From positions 1 through 27,483 of the forward strand of contig CAKQMS010000038.1 of assembly GCA_934254985.1 (NCBI GenBank): a stretch of DNA of 27,483 nucleotides, written 5' to 3'. The position numbers and the translations under genes were made by a program. This stretch comes from an uncultured Prevotella sp. (GTDB lineage Bacteria; Bacteroidota; Bacteroidia; Bacteroidales; Bacteroidaceae). The number at the start of each line of letters is the position of its first letter. Within the stretch, counting starts at the first letter, position 1. Below the pieces are notes generated by a model, which saw only the letters and a list, made by a program, of their open reading frames with translations, had not been told where the DNA came from and made no database searches. Positions 13,774 to 22,470 of the stretch are shown piece by piece.

Positions 13774-13776
13774 ATT

Positions 13777-14910
13777 ATGGCTAATAGTACATTAAACAAT
13801 GCTCGTATGACTAAAAAAGACGAGTTCTATACCATGTTTTATGATATAGAAACCGAAATGGAAGCCTATCTTGATTACAATCCAGATGTGTTTCGTGGCA
13901 AGACGGTGCTTCTGCCTTGCGATGACCCAGAATGGAGTAACTTCACCAAATACTTTGCTCAAAACTTTGAAGAGCTGGGCTTGAAAAAGCTCATTTCAAC
14001 AAGTTATGCTATTAATAGCAAAATAATTAAAGCAGGCATTCAAACTTCTTTTTTGGAAACAACATCGCCAAAGTTTGACAAGACAAAGACTAACATCAAT
14101 GGTAAAATCTTTGTTTTAGAGAAAGATACTACTGGTGATGGCAAAATCAATCTTGATGACTTGGAGTGGGATTATCTTGAAGGTGATGGAGATTTCAGAA
14201 GCAAAGAGGTTAAGAAGCTAAGAGATGAAGCGGATATTATAGTAACGAATCCACCGTTCTCACTTTTTAGAGAGTTTCTTGCATGGATTGTTGAAGCAAA
14301 TAAACAGTTTATCATTATTGGCAATATAAACTGCGTTACATATAAGGAAGTATTCCCTTTACTTAAGAACAATAAAGTTTGGATGGGATGCACTATTCAT
14401 AGCGGAGACCGTGAATTTGGCGTTCCTGACGAATATCCATTGGAAGCGGCAGGATGCAGAATAGATGAAAAAGGTAAGAAATATATTCGTGTAAAAGGAG
14501 TTAGATGGTATACTAATATCGATCATGGCCGTCGCCACAATCCACTAACTTTGATGACAATGTCTGACAATATTAAATATAGTAAGCATAAGGAGATTCA
14601 AGGAAAAACATATCAACATTATGACAATTATGATGCCATCGAAATTCCTTATTCAGATGCTATACCTTGCGATTACGATGGGATGATGGGCGTGCCTATA
14701 ACTTTTTTTGATAAATATTGTCCTGAACAATTTGAGATTATTGATATTGCAAAACGTGGGGCTGGTGACCCAAGTCTAAAATCGAGGGTATATACAAAAT
14801 TTGATTACCCTAACTATAGCGATTTAAATGCAACTCCAACTATAATGGACGATAAAGGCGAGCTTCACAACACGTATCCACGATTATTAATCCGCAAAAA
14901 GCAATCATAA
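13777..14910 (+). CDS. EcoRI-family adenine-specific DNA methyltransferase
   Basis: 377 aa from the ATG at 13777. The frame is open from 13651, but the upstream part lies in a stem-loop leader and does not look like protein. The SAM-site region [14 protein letters not shown] (43-56) and the catalytic motif [13 protein letters not shown] (NPPF 158-161) match the EcoRI-type m6A methyltransferase family. The stretch GDGDFRS...[12 protein letters not shown] is also typical. Residues 117-131 ([15 protein letters not shown]) look like a dockerin/EF-hand calcium loop inserted before it. The next gene, a DUF262-HNH protein, starts one base after the stop, so the pair forms an operon. I infer that it protects host sites from that nuclease. 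The recognition sequence cannot be read off; EcoRI specificity should not be assumed. Confidence 0.88.
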   Translation: MANSTLNNARMTKKDEFYTMFYDIETEMEAYLDYNPDVFRGKTVLLPCDDPEWSNFTKYFAQNFEELGLKKLISTSYAINSKIIKAGIQTSFLETTSPKFDKTKTNINGKIFVLEKDTTGDGKINLDDLEWDYLEGDGDFRSKEVKKLRDEADIIVTNPPFSLFREFLAWIVEANKQFIIIGNINCVTYKEVFPLLKNNKVWMGCTIHSGDREFGVPDEYPLEAAGCRIDEKGKKYIRVKGVRWYTNIDHGRRHNPLTLMTMSDNIKYSKHKEIQGKTYQHYDNYDAIEIPYSDAIPCDYDGMMGVPITFFDKYCPEQFEIIDIAKRGAGDPSLKSRVYTKFDYPNYSDLNATPTIMDDKGELHNTYPRLLIRKKQS

Positions 14911-14911
14911 T

Positions 14912-16075
14912 ATGGAAACAGAGTTGAAAGTATATACAGTAAAAGAGCTATGTGAAGGATTTTCTTATAGTGAAACAGATGGTAAGGGATTGTATGGTTT
15001 GGCAGGTAAGCTGACCATTCAGCCGGAATACCAGCGTAACTATCTCTATAGTGAGAACAAAAGCGAAAAAGAAGTTGCGGTAATTGATTCCGTATTGAAG
15101 AAATATCCTTTAGGCTTACTCTATTTCAACAAACTTCCTGATGGACGTTTAGAGGTTCTTGATGGACAACAACGTATTACCAGTCTTGGCAGATACTTGA
15201 TAGGTAAGTTCTCTGTCATGAAGAATGGTGATCCATATAAATTCAAGACTTTGAATGAGGACGAAAGACAACTCATTGAGAACACGAAGTTGCTTGTCTA
15301 CATTTGCGAAGGCACGGAGACTGAAATAAAGGAGTGGTTTGAAATCATCAACATAGGCGGTATAGTCCTTAATGATCAGGAAAAACTGAATGCTATTTAT
15401 TCTGGACCATTCGTTAGTGCTGCACGAAAGGAGTTTAGCAACAAAGAAGATGCCCGCATACAGAAATGGAGTTGTTATATCTCTGGCTCTGCCAACAGAC
15501 AAGAGTATCTGCAAGAAGCCCTAAGATGGGTGAGTCATGGTAATATCAAGAATTATATGCAAGAGCATCGTCGTGATACTAACATTAATGAGCTTAAGCT
15601 ATATTTCAACGATGTTATTTCATGGATAGAGCGAACCTTCGACAACGTCTATCCAAAGATGAAAGGATTGAATTGGGGCGAACTTTACGAAAAATACCAT
15701 AATAATCCATACGACCATGTCGAGGTTTCTAAAAAGGTGAAAGAACTCTACAACGATCCATGTGTTAAAGATAATAAGAATGTCTTTGAATATGTGCTTG
15801 GTGGATGCAAGGATACTAAACTTCTGAATGTCCGTGTCTTCGATGAAAACACAAAAACCAGGGTTTATATTCGTCAGACTGACGAAGCCAAAGAGAAGCA
15901 TGTCAGCAACTGTCCTCTATGTGCTATTGGGCATGATGCCAATAAAGAAAAAATATGGACGCAGAAAGAGATGGATGCAGACCATGTGCTAGCTTGGAGC
16001 AAGGGTGGAGCCACAGATGAAAGTAATTGCCAAATGCTTTGCAAAACCCATAACAGAGCGAAAGGTAATAGATAA
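14912..16075 (+). CDS. DUF262 (ParB-like) plus HNH nuclease, probable restriction enzyme
   Basis: 387 aa. The N-terminal DUF262 domain shows [11 protein letters not shown] (36-46) and DGQQRITSL (84-92), the conserved motifs of the ParB-like nucleotide-using fold of GmrS-type proteins. A helical middle part follows. The C-terminus is an HNH nuclease: CPLC (334-337), [12 protein letters not shown] (355-366), N372, [14 protein letters not shown] (373-386), with H358, N372 and H380/N381 as the catalytic/metal set and the Cys pairs holding zinc. GmrSD-type type IV enzymes cut modified DNA and lack a methyltransferase; here the protein is coupled one base after a methyltransferase, which argues for a modification-dependent pair. 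A terminator follows directly. Confidence 0.85.
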   Translation: METELKVYTVKELCEGFSYSETDGKGLYGLAGKLTIQPEYQRNYLYSENKSEKEVAVIDSVLKKYPLGLLYFNKLPDGRLEVLDGQQRITSLGRYLIGKFSVMKNGDPYKFKTLNEDERQLIENTKLLVYICEGTETEIKEWFEIINIGGIVLNDQEKLNAIYSGPFVSAARKEFSNKEDARIQKWSCYISGSANRQEYLQEALRWVSHGNIKNYMQEHRRDTNINELKLYFNDVISWIERTFDNVYPKMKGLNWGELYEKYHNNPYDHVEVSKKVKELYNDPCVKDNKNVFEYVLGGCKDTKLLNVRVFDENTKTRVYIRQTDEAKEKHVSNCPLCAIGHDANKEKIWTQKEMDADHVLAWSKGGATDESNCQMLCKTHNRAKGNR

Positions 16076-16079
16076 TAGA

Positions 16080-16123
16080 AGAAGGTTACCAAGATTTAGT
16101 TTATCAAGGTAACCTTCTTTTAT
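16080..16123 (+). terminator. Intrinsic terminator of the methyltransferase/nuclease operon
   Basis: AGAAGGTTACC (16080-16090) pairs perfectly with GGTAACCTTCT (16108-16118), followed by TTTATATTT. It starts five bases after the nuclease stop. Confidence 0.92.
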
Positions 16124-16521
16124 ATTTCATAAATCACTCATCTATAATGCGTAATCTATTGATTTTCAAAGCAATGATACACATTTTATCCAAAAGTCAA
16201 GGCTAAAACCAATCATTTTTATCCAAAAGTCAAGGCTATTTATGGCTAATTTCATCCAAAAGTCAAGGCTATTAGTGTTATTATTGCTCTTTTCGACAGC
16301 CCATTTAAATAGAAATAGCAACACATATTTTATTAACAATACAAAACATATTATCTCCTTTTTTGGGAAAGAATGTTAAATAGAGATCCTTTCAATAAAC
16401 CATCTTTTATTTTATTCATCACACCTTTGTTTTTCGGATAAGAAAACTGCATGCCAAGGGATTGGCGACAAATATACAAATACAACAGGTGACAATTTTA
16501 AAATCAAGTATTATATAAACA
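16124..16521. other. 398-base region without a gene, holding the 33-bp-period repeat array
   Basis: Contains the repeat array at 16188-16271 and then AT-rich sequence up to the tolC start. A weak -7-like CACCTTTG at 16422-16429 may serve tolC. No reading frame or RNA gene is supported. Confidence 0.6.
16188..16271. repeat. Three identical 18-bp direct repeats at an exact 33-bp period
   Basis: ATCCAAAAGTCAAGGCTA occurs without mismatch at 16188-16205, 16221-16238 and 16254-16271. The two 15-bp spacers are unrelated to each other apart from T-rich ends (TTTT or TTTC before each repeat). Confidence 0.95.
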
Positions 16522-17865
16522 ATGAACACAAAGAAGCTATTTATGATGGCATTGCTTGCAGCATCACTACCGCTACATGGATGGGCTAAGCAATGGACAT
16601 TGAAGGATTGCATCGATTATGCAATTCAGAACAACATCAGTTTGCAGAAAACAAGGCTGCAGATGTTGAGCACGAAAGAGGATGTGAAACAGGCACAGGC
16701 AGAATTGTTGCCTTCGCTTAGTTTCTCAACTTCGCAGAATGTAAACTACAATCCATGGCCTGAAACAAACCGCGCCACAGTAACCAATGGTTATGTGGAG
16801 ACGAGTGTGGACAAGGTTTATTATAATGGTTCGTATGGACTGAACCTTAATTGGACGGTATGGAATGGCAACCGCAATCGCAACCAGCTGAAGCTCGACA
16901 AGATTACAACAGAACAAGCAGAATTGGACAGCGCAACTACTGCTAACAGCATTCAAGAGCAGATTGCTCAGCTGTATGTACAGATACTTTATTCTGCCGA
17001 CGCTGTTGACGTGTGCAAGCAGAGCTTGGAGACAAGTAGTGTGAACGAGGCTCGTGGCAAGGAGTTTGTAAATGTAGGCAAGATGTCGAAAGCCGACCTT
17101 GCACAGCTCACAGCACAAAGAGCTAAGGACGAATATTCGCTCGTAGAGGCTGAAAGCAATTTGAAGAATTATAAGCGACAGATGAAGCAGTTGTTGCAGA
17201 TAACGAGCGAAGAGGAGTTTGATGTTGCTATGCCAACTTCTACCGACGAGATGGCAATGGAGACCATCCCTACCCTAACTTCCGTTTATACTGCAGCCTT
17301 GGATTCTCGCCCTGAGATAAAGAATGCGCAGTTGGGTATCGATGGTAGCAAACTGAGCATAAAAATGGCTAAGGCACAGCGCATGCCAACAATAGGTTTA
17401 AATGCAAGTGCTATGACAAACACTACATCTATGAGTTCGAAAGAATGGGGCACTCAGCTAAAGAATAATTTTAGTACTGGTGCTGGTGTAACTCTCAGCA
17501 TTCCTATCTTCGACAATCGCCAAAGCAAGACTGCTATAAGAAAAGCGAAGATTCAGCAACAGCAATATCAGCTCGACTTGCAAGATAAGCAGACTACTCT
17601 GTATTCTACAATAGAGAATTATTGGCTACAGGCAACAACTAATCAAAGCAAATATCGTGCAGCGAAGGCTAATACCACAAGCGCACAAGAGAGCTACGAC
17701 TTGCTGAGCGAGCAGTTCCGCCTTGGACTAAAGAATACTGTTGAGCTGATGACTGGTAAGACTAATCTGCTGACAGCGCAGCAAAACGAACTACAAAGCA
17801 AATACCTCACCATATTAAATATGAATATGCTCGACTTTTATAAAGGTAAAAAGGTAAAAGAGTAA
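16522..17865 (+). CDS. TolC-family outer-membrane efflux protein
   Basis: 447 aa. A signal peptide (about 1-22, ending GWA) precedes two repeats of the TolC/OEP fold, rich in coiled-coil heptads (about 40-215 and 240-435). It begins with the usual QWTLKDCIDYAIQNNISL and has PIFDNRQSKTAIRKAK in the second repeat. It should form the outer-membrane channel of a tripartite pump with the MacA-like adaptor and MacB-like transporter that follow on the same strand. The last residues (GKKVKE) are encoded inside a short tandem repeat that continues through the stop codon into the gap. No strong promoter was found upstream. Confidence 0.93.
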   Translation: MNTKKLFMMALLAASLPLHGWAKQWTLKDCIDYAIQNNISLQKTRLQMLSTKEDVKQAQAELLPSLSFSTSQNVNYNPWPETNRATVTNGYVETSVDKVYYNGSYGLNLNWTVWNGNRNRNQLKLDKITTEQAELDSATTANSIQEQIAQLYVQILYSADAVDVCKQSLETSSVNEARGKEFVNVGKMSKADLAQLTAQRAKDEYSLVEAESNLKNYKRQMKQLLQITSEEEFDVAMPTSTDEMAMETIPTLTSVYTAALDSRPEIKNAQLGIDGSKLSIKMAKAQRMPTIGLNASAMTNTTSMSSKEWGTQLKNNFSTGAGVTLSIPIFDNRQSKTAIRKAKIQQQQYQLDLQDKQTTLYSTIENYWLQATTNQSKYRAAKANTTSAQESYDLLSEQFRLGLKNTVELMTGKTNLLTAQQNELQSKYLTILNMNMLDFYKGKKVKE

Positions 17866-17897
17866 AAGAGTAAAAAAGTAAAAGAGTAAAAGAGTAT
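17844..17897 (+). repeat. AGTAAAAG octamer array between tolC-like and macA-like genes
   Basis: About six octamer units related to AGTAAAAG. The array covers the last codons and stop (TAA, 17863-17865) of the outer-membrane gene and ends 17 bases before the next ATG. Because the unit is 8 bases long and contains TAA, every frame meets a stop within 24 bases. Confidence 0.85.
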
Positions 17898-17914
17898 AAA
17901 AATCAAAGCTAAAT

Positions 17915-19135
17915 ATGAAGAAAATAAGCAAAATTTGGATAGCTGCAGGCATAGTTGCAGTCGTGGCTATCGCAGCCTGGCTGATGTCGGGTGGTAAGAA
18001 GAAGGAGGATGTGCAATTCGTCACAGAAAAGGTGGCTAAGTCGACCATCCAGAATAGCATCACCGCCACAGGTACCATAGAGGCTGTGACTTCGGTTACG
18101 GTAGGTACACAGGTGTCGGGTATAGTAAACAAACTGTATGTTGACTACAACTCGGAAGTCAAGAAGGGACAGGTGATAGCAGAACTCGACAAGACAAACT
18201 TGATTAGTACCCTAAACGCAGCAAAGGCAAACTTGCAGAGCGCTAAGGCTAATCAGCAGAGTGCACAGGCTAATTTGAACTATCAGCTTGCAAACTATAA
18301 TCGATACAAGACTCTTTACCAGAAGGGATTGGTTAGCGCCAACGATTATGAGTCTGCCCACCTTTCGTATCAGCAGGCTAAAGAGCAGGCTAACGCAAAT
18401 CTGCAGAGTGTGAAGTCGGTACAGGAAGAGGTACAGCGTGCGCAGACCAACCTTGGCTATGCTACCATCACATCACCTATCGATGGCGTGGTAATTTCGA
18501 AGAGCGTAGAGGAAGGACAGACTGTGGCAGCAAGCTTCAGTACTCCAGAACTCTTTACCATAGCCAAAGACTTGACCAACATGCAGGTTGTGGCAGATGT
18601 CGATGAGGCTGATATAGGCGACGTAGCTGTTGGCGAGCGCGTGACTTTCACTGTAGATGCTTATCCTAATGATACTTTCGAGGGTACAGTAAAGCAGGTT
18701 CGTTTGCAAGCTACTACTACCAACAACGTTGTGACATACGAGGTTGTGATTAGTGCACCAAACGCAGATTTGAAGCTTAAGCCTGGTCTTACTGCCAACG
18801 TAACTATTTATACAGCCGAGCGCCAGGGTGTGACTTGCACTACAGCTAAAGCTCTACGCTTTACTCCAACTAAAGAGACTGTTGGAAACAAAAAAATCGT
18901 TGATTGCAATGGTAAGAATAAGGTGTGGACTCTCGAGGGCAACACATTGAAGGCTCATGCGGTGAAGATTGGCATGACCGACGGTATTCATACAGAAATT
19001 ATCAGCGGTATTGGCGAAGGTACAGAGATTATCACCGAACTAAAAGTGATAACAGCCGACGACGAAGCCGAAACAACAGCATCTGGCGAAAAGAGTCCTT
19101 TTGCTCCAGGTCCTCCGGGAAAGAAGAAAAAGTAA
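17915..19135 (+). CDS. macA: MacA-like periplasmic adaptor (HlyD/RND-MFP family)
   Basis: 406 aa. One N-terminal membrane anchor (about 6-24) precedes the adaptor body. Two halves of the lipoyl domain (VGTQVSGIVNKLYV near 63-76; ATITSPIDGVVI near 183-194) flank an alpha-helical hairpin (about 95-180) rich in Ala, Gln and Asn. Beta-barrel and membrane-proximal domains follow, with VVADVDEADIG. The C-terminus is Pro/Gly/Lys-rich and runs into the next octamer array. It should join the TolC-like channel to the MacB-like ABC transporter. Substrates in known MacAB systems are macrolides, lipopeptides or toxins; none can be named here. Confidence 0.92.
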   Translation: MKKISKIWIAAGIVAVVAIAAWLMSGGKKKEDVQFVTEKVAKSTIQNSITATGTIEAVTSVTVGTQVSGIVNKLYVDYNSEVKKGQVIAELDKTNLISTLNAAKANLQSAKANQQSAQANLNYQLANYNRYKTLYQKGLVSANDYESAHLSYQQAKEQANANLQSVKSVQEEVQRAQTNLGYATITSPIDGVVISKSVEEGQTVAASFSTPELFTIAKDLTNMQVVADVDEADIGDVAVGERVTFTVDAYPNDTFEGTVKQVRLQATTTNNVVTYEVVISAPNADLKLKPGLTANVTIYTAERQGVTCTTAKALRFTPTKETVGNKKIVDCNGKNKVWTLEGNTLKAHAVKIGMTDGIHTEIISGIGEGTEIITELKVITADDEAETTASGEKSPFAPGPPGKKKK

Positions 19136-19185
19136 AAAAGTAAAAGGGTAAAAAAGTAAAAGAGTAAAAGAGTAAAAGAGTAAAT
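19131..19185 (+). repeat. AGTAAAAG octamer array between macA-like and macB ATPase genes
   Basis: About seven octamers (AGTAAAAG with AGTAAAAA and GGTAAAAA variants). The macA-like stop (TAA at 19133-19135) lies inside the array, which ends 4 bases before the ATG at 19190, so it occupies the ribosome entry region. Confidence 0.88.
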
Positions 19186-19189
19186 TATC

Positions 19190-19951
19190 ATGGAAACGAA
19201 TGATAACAGAAAGGTGGTGATAGAGCTTCAGGATGTGAAGCGCGACTTCATGGTTGGCGACGAGACGGTTCATGCTTTGCGTGGCGTATCGTTTAAGATT
19301 TATGAAGGCGAATTTGTCACCATCATGGGTAAGTCGGGTTCAGGAAAGTCTACCCTACTCAACCAGCTTGGCTGCTTGGATACTCCATCAAGTGGCGAAT
19401 ATCTTCTTGATGGAATCAGCGTGCGCACCATGTCGAAGTCGCAACGTGCAATACTTCGTAATCGCAAGATTGGTTTTATATTCCAGAACTATAATCTTCT
19501 GCCTAAGACTACGAGTGTGGAGAATGTTGAACTTCCGCTGATGTATAATGCAGAGGTTACTGCCGAGGAGAGACAGAAGCGTGCAATAGCAGCATTGACG
19601 GCAGTTGGTTTGGGTGAGCGCTTGTATCACAAATCAAACCAGATGTCGGGTGGTCAGATGCAGCGTGTAGCCATTGCTCGTGCATTAGTAAACAATCCTG
19701 CCGTGATTCTTGCAGACGAGGCAACAGGTAACCTCGACACTCGTACCAGCTTCGAGATATTGGTATTGTTTCAAAAGCTTTATGCCGAAGGACGCACCAT
19801 CATCTTTGTAACCCACAACCCCGATATTGCTAACTATAGCAGCAGAAATATCGAGCTTAGGGATGGCAGAGTGATTAGCGACAAGGTTAACGACCATGTG
19901 CTCTCTGCGGCTGAAGGATTGGCAGCGCTGCCTGCGAATACGGATGAGTAG
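19190..19951 (+). CDS. MacB-type ABC transporter ATP-binding protein
   Basis: 253 aa ATPase of the MacB/LolD family. It has Walker [10 protein letters not shown] (47-55), Q-loop FIFQNYNLL (97-105), signature [15 protein letters not shown] (152-166), Walker [13 protein letters not shown] (172-183) and H-loop FVTHNPD. In E. coli MacB the ATPase and membrane parts are one chain; here they are separate genes, the usual state in Bacteroidetes. It energises the permease encoded next, from the cytoplasmic side. It lies in the tolC-macA-ATPase-permease operon. Confidence 0.95.
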   Translation: METNDNRKVVIELQDVKRDFMVGDETVHALRGVSFKIYEGEFVTIMGKSGSGKSTLLNQLGCLDTPSSGEYLLDGISVRTMSKSQRAILRNRKIGFIFQNYNLLPKTTSVENVELPLMYNAEVTAEERQKRAIAALTAVGLGERLYHKSNQMSGGQMQRVAIARALVNNPAVILADEATGNLDTRTSFEILVLFQKLYAEGRTIIFVTHNPDIANYSSRNIELRDGRVISDKVNDHVLSAAEGLAALPANTDE

Positions 19952-19958
19952 GAATTTT

Positions 19959-19987
19959 AGTGAAGAACGAAGAGTGAAGAGTGAAGA
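19959..19987 (+). repeat. AGTGAAG repeat between the ATPase and permease genes
   Basis: AGTGAAGA occurs at 19959-19966, 19973-19980 and 19980-19987 with related bases between. It is a third purine-rich short repeat at a gene junction of this operon. Confidence 0.75.
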
Positions 19988-20027
19988 ATTAAATACTCTT
20001 ATCAAAGCATTCTATTATTTATAGATT

Positions 20028-21266
20028 ATGAACTACAGCAATCTTTTCAAAATAGCCCTACGAGCAATAGGTGCCAACAAGATGCGCTCGTTTCTTACCG
20101 CATTGGGAATCATCATCGGTGTGGCTTCGGTCATCACGATGCTTGCCATCGGTCAGGGTTCGAAGCGAAGCATTCAAGCTAATATTGCCGAAATGGGCTC
20201 AAATATGATTATGATTCAGCCTGGTGCCGATATGCGTGGCGGAGTTAGACAGGACGCTTCAGCTATGGAGACTCTGAAAATGACCGATTACGAAGGCATC
20301 AAGAATGAATGTAATTATATCAAGGCTATTAGTCCGCTGGTGAGTAAAAGCGGACAATGGATTTATGGCAACAATAACACTCCATCATCGCTCTATGGCA
20401 TCAATCAAGACTATCTGGAGATACGACAGTTGAGCGTTGACGAAGGCGAAATGTTTACTGATGCCGACATCAAGTCGAGTGCCAAGGTGTGTATCTTAGG
20501 ACAAACTGTTGTCGACAATCTTTTCCCTGATGGCTCCGATCCTGTGGGCAAGGTGGTGAGATTTAATTCCATTCCTTTCCGCGTGATTGGTGTGCTGAAG
20601 AAGAAAGGTTACAATTCTATGGGTATGGACCAAGACGACCTTGTGCTTGCGCCTTACACCACGGTGATGAAGCGTATCTTGGCACAGACCTATCTTAGTG
20701 GCATACAATGTTCTGCTATCACCGAAGGTGTAACCGACAAGGCTACAGAACAGATAACAGAAATATTGCGTCGCAACCATAAGCTGAAGGATGCTACTGA
20801 TACTACAGAGGCAGATGATGACGACTTCAACATCCGTTCGCAAGAGGAGTTGGCAAGTATGATGAATTCTACTACCGACATGCTAACCATCCTGCTGGGA
20901 TGTGTGGCTGGAATATCACTCATCGTGGGTGGTATCGGCATCATGAACATCATGTATGTTTCTGTGACAGAGCGCACACGAGAAATTGGTTTACGTATGA
21001 GTGTTGGAGCTCGAGGCATCGACATTCTAAACCAATTTCTTATAGAGGCGATATTGTTGAGCGTAACTGGTGGACTGATAGGAGTGTTGCTTGGCGTTGG
21101 TGCCAGCTATGCCGTAAACCTGATAGCCCATTGGCCTATCTATATCCAACCATGGAGCATCATCATGAGTTTCGCTGTCTGTACATTTACTGGAGTTTTC
21201 TTCGGATGGTATCCTGCCAAGAAGGCTGCACAGCTCGACCCTATCGAGGCTATAAGATACGAATAG
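20028..21266 (+). CDS. macB: MacB-type ABC transporter permease (FtsX/MacB_PCD)
   Basis: 412 aa. TM1 (about 20-42) is followed by a large periplasmic MacB_PCD domain (about 45-270). TM2-TM4 follow at about 284-310, 335-358 and 373-396, with the FtsX-family cytoplasmic loop VTERTREIGLRMSVGAR and the terminal ARG/KK...DPIEAIRYE motif. This is the mechanotransmission permease that works with the ATPase upstream, the MacA-like adaptor and the TolC-like channel. It is the last gene of the operon, ending at a long terminator shared with the convergent SDR gene. Confidence 0.94.
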   Translation: MNYSNLFKIALRAIGANKMRSFLTALGIIIGVASVITMLAIGQGSKRSIQANIAEMGSNMIMIQPGADMRGGVRQDASAMETLKMTDYEGIKNECNYIKAISPLVSKSGQWIYGNNNTPSSLYGINQDYLEIRQLSVDEGEMFTDADIKSSAKVCILGQTVVDNLFPDGSDPVGKVVRFNSIPFRVIGVLKKKGYNSMGMDQDDLVLAPYTTVMKRILAQTYLSGIQCSAITEGVTDKATEQITEILRRNHKLKDATDTTEADDDDFNIRSQEELASMMNSTTDMLTILLGCVAGISLIVGGIGIMNIMYVSVTERTREIGLRMSVGARGIDILNQFLIEAILLSVTGGLIGVLLGVGASYAVNLIAHWPIYIQPWSIIMSFAVCTFTGVFFGWYPAKKAAQLDPIEAIRYE

Positions 21267-21305
21267 CCCGACTCGTAAACTATAGAAGTAATATTTAAAC
21301 TATAG

Positions 21306-21367
21306 TATAAACGAAAAAAAGTGGAAAGTCCTCTACATCAGAGAGCTTTCCACTTATTTCGTTTATA
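21306..21367. terminator. Bidirectional terminator between macB and the SDR gene
   Basis: An outer 11-bp stem TATAAACGAAA/TTTCGTTTATA (21306-21316, 21357-21367) and an inner 10-bp stem AAGTGGAAAG/CTTTCCACTT (21319-21328, 21346-21355) are capped by CTCT/AGAG. The A- and T-rich flanks suit both directions. Confidence 0.9.
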
Positions 21368-21370
21368 TGA

Positions 21371-22165
21371 TTAAGGTTGTTTGCCAATATATGCCAAGAT
21401 ACCTCCATCTACGTAAAGGATGTGACCATTTACGAAGTTTGAAGCATCGCTTGCAAGGAATACAACCGGACCCATAAGGTCTTCTGGCTCACCCCAACGT
21501 GCAGCAGGAGTCTTAGCAAGAATGAAACTATCGAAAGGATGACGTGAACCATCAGGCTGACGCTCACGCAAAGGAGCTGTCTGAGGAGTGGCAATATAGC
21601 CTGGACCAATACCATTGCATTGGATATTGTACTCACCAAACTCTGCACATATGTTGCGTGTAAGCATCTTCAAACCTCCCTTAGCTGCAGCATAAGCAGA
21701 AACCGTCTCACGACCAAGTTCCGACATCATAGAGCAGATGTTGATAATCTTACCGTGTCCCTTCTCTTTCATGCCTGGGATAACAGCCTTAGAAACGATG
21801 AAAGGAGCATTGAGGTCTATATCAACAACCTTTCGGAAGTCTTCAACCGACATCTCGGTCATAGGAATACGCTTGATGATACCAGCGTTGTTGACAAGGA
21901 TGTCGATAACACCAAGTTCCTTGTTGATGTCTGCAACCATTGCATTTACCTGCTCTTCATTAGTAACATCGCAGATGTAGCCATGTGCCTCAATACCCTT
22001 TGCCTTATAGTCGGCAAGAGCCTGATCCATGTGGTGCTGAGAACGGCAGTTGAACGCAATCTTTGCACCTGCTTTGTACAGAGCTTCAGCCATGGCAAAA
22101 CCAATGCCATAAGCAGCTCCTGTAACGAGGGCTACCTTGCCCTCGAGTGAAAACATTTTGTCCAT
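21371..22165 (-). CDS. Short-chain dehydrogenase, gluconate 5-dehydrogenase-like
   Basis: 264 aa classical SDR. Seen are the cofactor motif TGAAYGIG (15-22), NNAG (92-95), catalytic S145, Y158 and K162 (YAAAK), and the C-terminal VNGHILYVDGG. The start MDKMFSLEGKVALVTG and the overall pattern are closest to gluconate 5-dehydrogenase / 2-deoxygluconate dehydrogenase (KduD-type), which reduce keto-sugar acids in uronate breakdown. In Bacteroidetes such genes often sit near pectin genes, and a DUF4861 gene lies nearby, but kduI is absent here. Substrate is inferred only from the family. A second possible start is M4. Confidence 0.85.
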   Translation of the reverse strand: MDKMFSLEGKVALVTGAAYGIGFAMAEALYKAGAKIAFNCRSQHHMDQALADYKAKGIEAHGYICDVTNEEQVNAMVADINKELGVIDILVNNAGIIKRIPMTEMSVEDFRKVVDIDLNAPFIVSKAVIPGMKEKGHGKIINICSMMSELGRETVSAYAAAKGGLKMLTRNICAEFGEYNIQCNGIGPGYIATPQTAPLRERQPDGSRHPFDSFILAKTPAARWGEPEDLMGPVVFLASDASNFVNGHILYVDGGILAYIGKQP

Positions 22166-22265
22166 AGATTAATATTAAATTAACAAGTAGAGCAAGTTAA
22201 CGAGTAGAGAAGCTTATATATTAGAGCTACCACCCCGCCACTTGTTTGCTTTGAGTTACTCTATG

Positions 22266-22296
22266 CAAAAATAAGGAATAATTCATAGATAACCAA
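22266..22296 (-). promoter_or_regulatory. Promoter of the SDR gene
   Basis: On the - strand TTG (22296-22294), 20 bases, then TATTTTTG (22273-22266). Leader of about 95 bases. Confidence 0.6.
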
Positions 22297-22362
22297 GTTT
22301 TCAGAATATATTTCACTTTATGCTGCAAAATATCTCATTTTAATTATACTATATCTTGGTAA

Positions 22363-22419
22363 AATAGAGATAAGAATAATAGAGATGAGAATAATAGAGA
22401 TGAGAATAATAGAGATGAA
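22363..22419. repeat. 15-bp tandem repeat, about 3.8 units
   Basis: Units of AATAGAGATGAGAAT start at 22363, 22378, 22393 and 22408. The first has one change (AAG for GAG) and the last is partial. It lies in the gap between tRNA-Cys and the SDR gene. Confidence 0.9.
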
Positions 22420-22433
22420 GTATTAAACGCAAA

Positions 22434-22463
22434 AAAGGCAATTCCAATAAAGAAATTGCCTTT
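22434..22463 (-). terminator. Intrinsic terminator of tRNA-Cys
   Basis: AAAGGCAATT (22434-22443) pairs with AATTGCCTTT (22454-22463); on the - strand the second arm runs into a T-run (22436-22431). It starts 8 bases after the tRNA. Confidence 0.85.
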
Positions 22464-22470
22464 CTTATTG

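Noticed and set aside
13651..13776. 42-residue N-terminal extension of the methyltransferase
   Set aside because: The stretch is made of hairpin arms, and family similarity begins only after the ATG at 13777.
13777..16075. HEARO/IscB-type RNA-guided system, because a folded RNA lies beside an HNH gene
   Set aside because: The HNH protein has a DUF262 domain and no RuvC or bridge-helix parts, and its partner is a methyltransferase.
16188..16271. Repeat-spacer pattern resembling a CRISPR array
   Set aside because: Repeats are only 18 bp, spacers only 15 bp, there are just three units, and no cas gene is near.
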